Source: Pseudarthrobacter sp. (GTDB lineage Bacteria; Actinomycetota; Actinomycetes; Actinomycetales; Micrococcaceae). Taken from it: a DNA stretch of 64,000 nt. This document shows, piece after piece, positions 57,471 to 64,000 of this stretch (positions are counted from its first letter, which is position 1; each line of letters begins with the position of its first letter). The notes under the pieces were generated by a model. That model was not told the origin of the DNA. It ran no database searches and saw only the letters and a list, made by a program, of their open reading frames with translations. The position numbers and the translations under genes were made by a program. The stretch covers positions 1 through 64,000 of the forward strand of contig JAPSJV010000007.1 in the NCBI GenBank assembly GCA_031178005.1, given 5' to 3'.

Positions 57471-57848
57471 CAGTGTTCCTTAGGCTGAGGGCGGCCGATG
57501 CGCATGCCCAGCCAGTGTAGCCCGTGTTGACGCGGCACGAAGGGGCGGTACTGCCACAAGGCCGGAACCGGCCGCGACACGCCGCCGGAACCGCGACACG
57601 CGGAGGATTAAATGTGCCTAACTACTCCACAGGGTGTGGATGAAGAGCCTCGGATTGGCGGAATCCCGGGCAATTTAGGTTGCCGTGCCTGTGGATTAAA
57701 GGTGCATAAAATGACATACTTGTAATACATCATCTAGGGGTTCCATCCGGCCGTCTGCACTACATGTAGTATCGAGATACGGATTGGGCGGAGCGGAAGC
57801 TTGCTCCTCCTGGAAGAGAAGAAGACGTCGAAAAAGGGGATTGGGATC
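57471..57848. other. Intergenic region upstream of nrdHIEF
   Basis: No gene seen. It holds a short GC-rich direct repeat near 57560-57604 (CCGGAACCG and CGCGACACG each twice) and, closer to nrdH, an AT-richer stretch with two NrdR-box-like sites. Confidence 0.5.
57714..57770. promoter_or_regulatory. Two NrdR-box-like sites
   Basis: ACTACATGTAGT (57759-57770) is a perfect 12-base palindrome resembling the NrdR box (ACACTATATATAGTGT type). A weaker related site, ACATACTTGTAATACAT, lies at 57714-57730. Centres are about 42 bases apart, roughly four helical turns, consistent with NrdR pairs. They lie 80-135 bases before nrdH. Confidence 0.5.
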
Positions 57849-58094
57849 ATGACCGTCACGGTTTACACGAAGCCGGCTTGTGTTCAGTGCAATGCAACGT
57901 ACCGCGCGCTGGATAAGAAGGGCATTGCCTACCAGAGCGTTGATATTTCGCAGGACGCTGAGGCCCTGGACCGCCTCAAGGCCCTCGGCTACATGCAGGC
58001 TCCCGTTGTTGTGACCGATCAGGATCACTGGTCAGGATTCCGCCCGGACAAGATCGAGGAACTGGCCCAGGCTGCAGTTTCCTCCGTGGCCTAA
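57849..58094 (+). CDS. nrdH: Glutaredoxin-like protein NrdH
   Basis: Thioredoxin-reductase-dependent electron donor for class Ib ribonucleotide reductase. The 81-residue product has redox motif CVQC in [20 protein letters not shown] and the NrdH-specific [12 protein letters not shown] near the C-terminus. ATG start follows an AAGGGGA-type ribosome site. First gene of nrdHIEF. Confidence 0.95.
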   Translation: MTVTVYTKPACVQCNATYRALDKKGIAYQSVDISQDAEALDRLKALGYMQAPVVVTDQDHWSGFRPDKIEELAQAAVSSVA

Positions 58095-58146
58095 GGCCTT
58101 CCAAACCAGCCATCAGGCATCATTCCAAGCAGCTGAGGTGACTCTC

Positions 58147-58629
58147 GTGGCAGCACTGGCAATGGCCGGAGCGCCGGCAGGATCCCAGCTTTCCGCAGAC
58201 CCTAAGGTCACGGAAAGCCAGCTCATCTTTTTCACTTCGTCATCCGGGAACACCGGCCGGTTTGTCCGCAAACTGGGCCGTGACGCGGCACAGATCCCCC
58301 TTTATCCAAAGGACGCACCGCTCCTTGCCACCAGGCCGTATGTCCTGGTGGTGCCAACATACGGCGGAACCGGGGGAGAGGGATCGGTACCCAAACAGGT
58401 GATCCGGTTCCTGAACAACCCGCGGAACAGGGAACTGATCCGCGGCGTCATCGGAGCCGGCAACACCAACTTCGGGGACAACTACTGCATGGCCGCGGAC
58501 ATCATCGCCGCCAAGTGCAACGTTCCCCGTCTCTACCGCTTTGAACTAATGGGCACGCCAGAAGACGTGGCCCGCGTAAACCAAGGATTGGATACGTTTT
58601 GGACACGACTGTCTCAGACACAGAAGTAA
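58147..58629 (+). CDS. nrdI: Flavodoxin-like NrdI
   Basis: FMN protein that activates the manganese cofactor of NrdF. The product has 160 residues from GTG 58147, with GAGGTGA seven bases upstream; GTG 58138 is also in frame. FMN-binding P-loop-like segment [20 protein letters not shown], then [20 protein letters not shown] and [18 protein letters not shown]. Its end overlaps the nrdE TTG start. Confidence 0.94.
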   Translation: MAALAMAGAPAGSQLSADPKVTESQLIFFTSSSGNTGRFVRKLGRDAAQIPLYPKDAPLLATRPYVLVVPTYGGTGGEGSVPKQVIRFLNNPRNRELIRGVIGAGNTNFGDNYCMAADIIAAKCNVPRLYRFELMGTPEDVARVNQGLDTFWTRLSQTQK

Positions 58630-60797
58630 CCAGGGCAACCGGCACTGACTCCAGTGCCGCCGTCGACAAGCCGGAAATGCCTGCCGCCTACAAGGGCCTG
58701 GGCTATCACGAGTTGAACGCGATGCTGAACCTGTACGGCCCCAACGGCGAAATCCAGTTTGAGGCTGACCGCGAGGCCGCCCATCAGTATTTCCTGCAGC
58801 ACGTTAACAACAACACGGTGTTCTTCCATGACCTGGAAGAGAAGCTCGACTACCTGGTGAAGAACCAGTACTACGAGCGCGAAACGCTCGACCAGTACAC
58901 GATGAACTTCATCCGCGAGCTCTACAACCGCGCGTACAAGAAGAAGTTCCGCTTTGAGACCTTCCTGGGCGCGTTCAAGTTCTACACGTCCTACACGCTG
59001 AAGACGTTTGACGGCAAACGGTTCCTGGAGCGCTACGAGGACCGCGTGTGCATGGTTGCCCTGCACCTTGCCCGCGGCGACGAGCAGCTCGCCCTGCAGA
59101 TGGTTGACGAGATCATCGAAGGCCGCTTCCAGCCGGCCACCCCCACGTTCCTGAACGCCGGCAAGAAGCAGCGCGGCGAGCTGGTCTCCTGCTTCCTGCT
59201 CCGCATCGAAGACAACATGGAGTCGATCGGCCGTTCCATCAACTCCGCACTGCAGCTGTCCAAGCGCGGCGGCGGTGTGGCCTTTGCCCTCACCAACATC
59301 CGCGAGGTGGGCGCACCGATCAAGCAGATCGAGAACCAGTCCTCAGGCGTGATCCCCGTGATGAAGCTCCTCGAGGACAGCTTCTCCTACGCCAACCAGC
59401 TCGGTGCCCGCCAGGGTGCCGGCGCGGTGTACTTGCACGCACACCACCCGGATATCTACCGCTTCCTGGACACCAAGCGTGAGAACGCCGACGAGAAGAT
59501 CCGCATCAAGACCCTCTCGCTGGGCGTTGTCATTCCGGACATCACGTTCGAGCTGGCCAAGAAGGACGAGGACATGTACCTGTTCTCGCCGTATGACGTC
59601 GAAAAGGTCTACGGCATGCCGTTCTCCGACGTCTCGGTCACCGAGAAGTACTACGAGATGGTGGACGATTCCCGGATCAAGAAGACCAAGATCAAGGCGC
59701 GCGAGTTCTTCCAGACCCTCGCCGAGATCCAGTTCGAATCCGGCTACCCGTACATTATGTTCGAGGACACCGTGAACCGGGAAAACCCGATTGACGGCAA
59801 GATCATCATGTCCAACCTGTGCTCCGAGATCCTCCAGGTCTCCCAGCCCACCACGTACAACGATGACCTCTCCTACGCGGACACCGGCAAGGACATCTCC
59901 TGCAACCTGGGTTCGCTGAACATTGCCAAGACCATGGACAGCCCGGACTTCGGCCTGACCATCGAGACGGCCATCCGGTCACTCTCCGCGGTATCGGACA
60001 TGTCCAACATCACCTCGGTGCCGTCGATTGCCAAGGGCAACGACCAGAGCCACGCCATTGGCCTGGGCCAGATGAACCTGCACGGCTACCTGGCGCGTGA
60101 GCGGGTCCACTACGGTTCCGAAGAGGGCCTGGACTTCACCAACATCTACTTCTACTCGGTGGTGTTCCACGCGGTCCGCGCCTCCAACAGGCTGGCCATC
60201 CAGACCGGCCAGACCTTCGGCGGCTTCGAGAAGTCCAAGTACGCTTCCGGCGAGTTCTTTGACAAGTACACGGAGCAGGAATGGGTTCCGCAGACCGAGA
60301 AGGTTGCGGAACTGTTCAAGAACATCCACATCCCCACCCAGGATGACTGGCGTGAGCTGAAGGCTTCCGTCATGGAGCACGGCATCTACAACCAGAACCT
60401 GCAGGCTGTCCCGCCCACGGGCTCCATCAGCTACATCAACAACTCCACCTCCTCGATCCACCCGGTGGCGTCCAAGATTGAGATCCGCAAGGAAGGCAAG
60501 CTGGGCCGCGTGTACTACCCGGCGCCGTACCTCACCAACGACAACCTGGAGTACTACCAGGACGCGTACGAGATCGGCTACGAGAAGGTCATCGACACCT
60601 ACGCCGCAGCCACCCAGCACGTGGACCAGGGCCTGTCCCTGACGCTGTTCTTCAAGGACACCGCCACCACGCGCGATATCAACCGGGCACAGATCTACGC
60701 CTGGAAGAAGGGCATCAAGACCATCTACTACATCCGTCTCCGCCAGCTCGCGCTGGAAGGGACTGAGGTGGAGGGCTGCGTCAGCTGCATGCTCTAA
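58599..60797 (+). CDS. nrdE: Ribonucleotide reductase class Ib alpha subunit
   Basis: Catalytic subunit, 732 residues from TTG 58599 (AAGGA upstream). Landmarks are [40 protein letters not shown] with an active-site Cys, NLCSEILQ with the radical Cys region, and [20 protein letters not shown]. The C-terminus is EGCVSCML, the redox-relay Cys pair that NrdH reduces. Overlaps nrdI by 31 bases. Confidence 0.97.
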   Translation: MDTTVSDTEVTRATGTDSSAAVDKPEMPAAYKGLGYHELNAMLNLYGPNGEIQFEADREAAHQYFLQHVNNNTVFFHDLEEKLDYLVKNQYYERETLDQYTMNFIRELYNRAYKKKFRFETFLGAFKFYTSYTLKTFDGKRFLERYEDRVCMVALHLARGDEQLALQMVDEIIEGRFQPATPTFLNAGKKQRGELVSCFLLRIEDNMESIGRSINSALQLSKRGGGVAFALTNIREVGAPIKQIENQSSGVIPVMKLLEDSFSYANQLGARQGAGAVYLHAHHPDIYRFLDTKRENADEKIRIKTLSLGVVIPDITFELAKKDEDMYLFSPYDVEKVYGMPFSDVSVTEKYYEMVDDSRIKKTKIKAREFFQTLAEIQFESGYPYIMFEDTVNRENPIDGKIIMSNLCSEILQVSQPTTYNDDLSYADTGKDISCNLGSLNIAKTMDSPDFGLTIETAIRSLSAVSDMSNITSVPSIAKGNDQSHAIGLGQMNLHGYLARERVHYGSEEGLDFTNIYFYSVVFHAVRASNRLAIQTGQTFGGFEKSKYASGEFFDKYTEQEWVPQTEKVAELFKNIHIPTQDDWRELKASVMEHGIYNQNLQAVPPTGSISYINNSTSSIHPVASKIEIRKEGKLGRVYYPAPYLTNDNLEYYQDAYEIGYEKVIDTYAAATQHVDQGLSLTLFFKDTATTRDINRAQIYAWKKGIKTIYYIRLRQLALEGTEVEGCVSCML

Positions 60798-60816
60798 GCT
60801 TCAACTAAATTCTGAC

Positions 60817-60848
60817 GTACGACGGCGGGTGCCCGCCCGCCGTCGTAC
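60817..60848 (+). terminator. Hairpin between nrdE and nrdF
   Basis: GTACGACGGCGGG and CCCGCCGTCGTAC form a perfect 13-bp stem with loop TGCCCG. No T-run follows, so it may be a processing or partial-termination site that changes the nrdE:nrdF ratio. Confidence 0.6.
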
Positions 60849-60859
60849 CCTCGTAGTAA

Positions 60860-61897
<1,038 letters not shown>

Positions 61898-61928
61898 CCA
61901 CCGGCGATACTTCCTGAACCTGAGAACG

Positions 61929-61958
61929 AGGGACCCTGCACGCTTGTGCAGAGTCCCT
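61929..61958 (+). terminator. Terminator after nrdF
   Basis: AGGGAC-C-CTGCAC pairs with GTGCAG-A-GTCCCT around loop GCTT (one internal mismatch), followed by a short T-containing stretch. Confidence 0.75.
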
Positions 61959-62044
61959 TGTTCGTTGGCAGCAAATCCATGGATGCGCCATTAGGGAAAG
62001 ATGAAGCGGCCGCCGGGCACCGTCCGGCGGCTTATCCGGCACCC

Positions 62045-63559
62045 CTAAATCGCATCAAGGTATACACGCAGGCAGTCTTCTCCCAGAGATGGCGGCATCG
62101 CACGATAGTCCACACTCCCATCCGGTGCGCTGGACGCAGTTGAGGGGCGTTGGGTCTGCGTTGCTCTGGCGTGCGTTGCCATTGAGCTCGGCAAATCGGG
62201 CGGTTCCCAGTCCTGGTGTTCGCTTCTGTATTTCCGCCCGGATGGTGAAACCCAACCCGGTGGCTCAAGCTTTGTGGCCGGTGTGGGTCTCCATCCGCTG
62301 GAATGTTTGAGTCTGTGGTGCCGTGGACATGGCTGTCCCAAATTGGTGATCCCAGTGGCTCCGCCGTGATGCCAGGCCAGAAGGTGATCGGCCTCGTTGT
62401 CCAGCGAATGGTTGCTGCATCCGGGGAACGGGCACTTGCCGTCGCGCATCCGCAGCCAGTTCCGCATCGCCTTGGTGAGACGGTAACTGGTGCGGCCGAT
62501 TTCCAAGGGGGCGCCGTCCCGGGGATCCACGAGCACCCGATAGAACGAATCCGCCCCGTTGGCCACCAGATCCCGGGCCATGGAGACAGGGATGGGCCCG
62601 TACCCGTCCAGCATGGCAGGCTCCTCGGTCATCCCCAGCAGTGAGAAGACAGGAACAGTAACCAGGACCTCGGTCCGGGGCGTAGGGATATCGGCCGGAC
62701 CCGGAGCCGCTGCGCCAGTCCCCGGCCCAGCTCCGGCGTCGCCGCCGCCGTCGCGCCGAAGGGCTGCTGCAGCAAACACGTCCGCCCGTAGCTGTGCCAG
62801 TGTCCGATCCTCGTGGGGACCTTGCAGGCCTCGGGCGATGGCCGTGCAGCGGTTCCAGATGGCTACCGCTCTGTCGGCAGGAAGGTAGGCAGCTAGCCGG
62901 GCCATGCCGTCCTGTTCCGGCGAATATTCCAGGCACCTGTCTTCAGCGCCCTTGGCATGGCGTTTTTCGATGCTGTCAGGGTGGTGCCGTTCGCGCCAGG
63001 TGCGTGCATTCCGCCGGAACCTGTAGGCGGGCATTTCGCCTATGGGGCACCGGCGGGCGGACTTCAGCTCGTCGTCATCGAGGAAGTGGGCTTCAAGTGC
63101 GCCCGCTGCGGCGCGGTCCAGGGTGGCGGTTTCGTCCACCATGACCTTGGCGTGTTGCCACGAAACGCTCCCTGCCTTGAGGGCCTCCAAAGTCAGTGGC
63201 AAGGACGTGGCCAATGCATACGATTGGGCGACCAGTGCGCCTGCGGCCCGGTCGCCAATGGCCAGTATGCAGCCAATCTCCGCTGCGATGGCCATTTCCT
63301 GGGCCTGGACGGGCATGTCAAGGGGCGCGGTAGACCGGGCGGACTCCGCGTACGTGGCAGCGGCTTCCGCCTTCAATGCTGCAATCCGGGCTTCGGTTCG
63401 TGAAAGACCGGCAAGGATATCCAGGCATCCGTCAGCGAGGGCTGCCAACGGGTCCATATCCACCGGCAGACCACAACCGGGCTCAGCTACCTCGGCTCGG
63501 AGCACGGCAATCGCGGCGTCTATCGCCTCAAAAGCTGTTACCACCGCCTCGTTTGCCAT
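62045..63559 (-). CDS. DUF222 / HNH endonuclease domain protein
   Basis: Product of 504 residues from ATG 63559. The long helical N-terminal DUF222 region (DPLAALADGCLDILAGLSRT, VSWQHAKVMVDETATL) is followed by an Ala/Gly/Pro-rich hinge near residue 270-290 and a C-terminal HNH domain. The HNH region reads CPFPGCSNHSLDNEADHLLA, WHHGGATGITNLGQPCPRHH, with zinc Cys pairs and catalytic His. Such genes are abundant and multi-copy in Arthrobacter and other actinobacteria and are often considered mobile-element relics. Function not established. Confidence 0.9.
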   Translation of the reverse strand: MANEAVVTAFEAIDAAIAVLRAEVAEPGCGLPVDMDPLAALADGCLDILAGLSRTEARIAALKAEAAATYAESARSTAPLDMPVQAQEMAIAAEIGCILAIGDRAAGALVAQSYALATSLPLTLEALKAGSVSWQHAKVMVDETATLDRAAAGALEAHFLDDDELKSARRCPIGEMPAYRFRRNARTWRERHHPDSIEKRHAKGAEDRCLEYSPEQDGMARLAAYLPADRAVAIWNRCTAIARGLQGPHEDRTLAQLRADVFAAAALRRDGGGDAGAGPGTGAAAPGPADIPTPRTEVLVTVPVFSLLGMTEEPAMLDGYGPIPVSMARDLVANGADSFYRVLVDPRDGAPLEIGRTSYRLTKAMRNWLRMRDGKCPFPGCSNHSLDNEADHLLAWHHGGATGITNLGQPCPRHHRLKHSSGWRPTPATKLEPPGWVSPSGRKYRSEHQDWEPPDLPSSMATHARATQTQRPSTASSAPDGSVDYRAMPPSLGEDCLRVYLDAI

Positions 63560-63699
63560 GTACCCATTATTCAAGTGGGGTCTGACATTTTGATGCGGCG
63601 TGAAAACCGAAGCCCACATCAGGCGTGCTTGCCTGTGAGTACTGTGCACTTGGATTGATCCGACGGCGGGAATCCGTCGTCAGAGGCCCTCCCGGCCAC

Positions 63700-64000
63700 T
63701 TACACAACCAGTCGGAGCGGTCGATCCGCCACCTGGACCGTGATCTCCTGGCCCCAGGATGCGGTGAGGCGGTCCTCTTCCATGCCGTCGCCAAAGACAA
63801 CAAGCCGGTCGGATGCGACAGTGATGCTCAGTGTTGTGCCTGCTTGCAGCACGCCTTCGGTAAGGGCGGTTCCAGTGAGGGGGGAGGGCCAGGCTTCACG
63901 GACGAACCATGCGAGCCAACGGTCTGTAGGCGCCGGCAGGGCGCGTCCTCCGCGTTCCAGCGCGATGGAGGCGCACCAACCCGTGGCGCCTGTGCCGGTG
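63700..64000 (-). CDS. C-terminal part of NAD-kinase-like protein (cut by window edge)
   Basis: About 100 residues are visible on the minus strand, open to the window end and stopping with TAA at 63700. They read GTGATGWCASIALERGGRAL, WLAWFVREAWPSPLTGTALT and SDRLVVFGDGMEEDRL, ending in ITVQVADRPLRLVV. The wording resembles the C-terminus of an actinobacterial ATP-NAD kinase-like family. The start lies beyond the window and the assignment is from memory, so it is tentative. Confidence 0.5.
   Translation of the reverse strand, partial: TGTGATGWCASIALERGGRALPAPTDRWLAWFVREAWPSPLTGTALTEGVLQAGTTLSITVASDRLVVFGDGMEEDRLTASWGQEITVQVADRPLRLVV

Noticed and set aside
57560..57604. GC-rich direct repeats as a regulatory array
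   Set aside because: Two short imperfect copies in low-complexity sequence far from the promoter; too weak to call.
62045..63559. DUF222/HNH gene as evidence of a defence island or intron
   Set aside because: Stand-alone HNH-DUF222 genes are very common in this group; no restriction, intron or phage neighbours are present.

Overview
The window reads as chromosomal DNA of a high-GC actinobacterium of the Arthrobacter / Pseudarthrobacter / Paenarthrobacter group. The evidence is the GC-rich coding sequence with many GTG/TTG starts and 4-bp gene overlaps, the order obg-proB-proA-nadD-rsfS, the class Ib nrdHIEF reductase, and an 830-residue dimethylglycine oxidase with the same length and active-site positions as the characterised Arthrobacter globiformis enzyme. 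No phage, insertion sequence or CRISPR array was seen.

Layout. (1) 84-6.9 kb: housekeeping block obg, proB, proA, small membrane protein, nadD, membrane protein, rsfS, then tRNA-Ala(GGC) and a palindromic terminator. (2) 6.9-39.8 kb: a long one-carbon / methylated-amine catabolic region. It holds an aminotransferase with a 2-hydroxyacid dehydrogenase, a BCCT-type betaine transporter preceded by a decayed Rieske ferredoxin gene, an IclR regulator, moeA, a glutathione-independent formaldehyde dehydrogenase, and the operon metF-like/fdhF-like/folE. Then follow a GntR regulator, the operon purU-dmg-fchA-folD, a second paralogous GntR regulator, the operon glyA-soxBDAG-sdaA, pdxS, and a divergently regulated Rieske oxygenase/reductase pair of the glycine betaine demethylase type with a LysR regulator. 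(3) 39.9-45.6 kb: miscellaneous genes, including a second identical tRNA-Ala(GGC), a PhnA zinc-ribbon protein, a flavoprotein, a methyltransferase and a ROK regulator. (4) 45.7-50.9 kb: MoxR ATPase / DUF58 / von Willebrand A cluster with overlapping genes. (5) 51-55.8 kb: a luciferase-like monooxygenase and metF-metE, preceded by a candidate structured leader RNA. (6) 56-64 kb: DUF2004 protein, LysR regulator, nrdHIEF, a DUF222/HNH protein and the end of an NAD-kinase-like gene cut by the window edge.

How the catabolic region fits together (inference from families). Betaine enters through the BCCT carrier. The Rieske pair removes one methyl group to give dimethylglycine and formaldehyde. Dmg gives sarcosine and 5,10-methylene-THF, and SoxBDAG gives glycine and methylene-THF. 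GlyA joins glycine and methylene-THF to serine, and SdaA makes pyruvate. FolD, FchA and PurU turn surplus methylene-THF into formate and free THF. FdhA oxidises formaldehyde to formate, and the FdhF-like molybdoenzyme (with MoeA for cofactor) may oxidise formate. FolE and PdxS could supply folate and PLP.

The most interesting regulatory signal is an AT-rich palindrome close to CTGATATATCAG. It recurs in the control regions of fdhA, the metF-like/gntR divergent pair, the purU/gntR divergent pair and glyA, with a variant in the promoter of the aminotransferase operon. Two paralogous GntR-FCD proteins sit beside three of these sites and are the obvious candidate binders.
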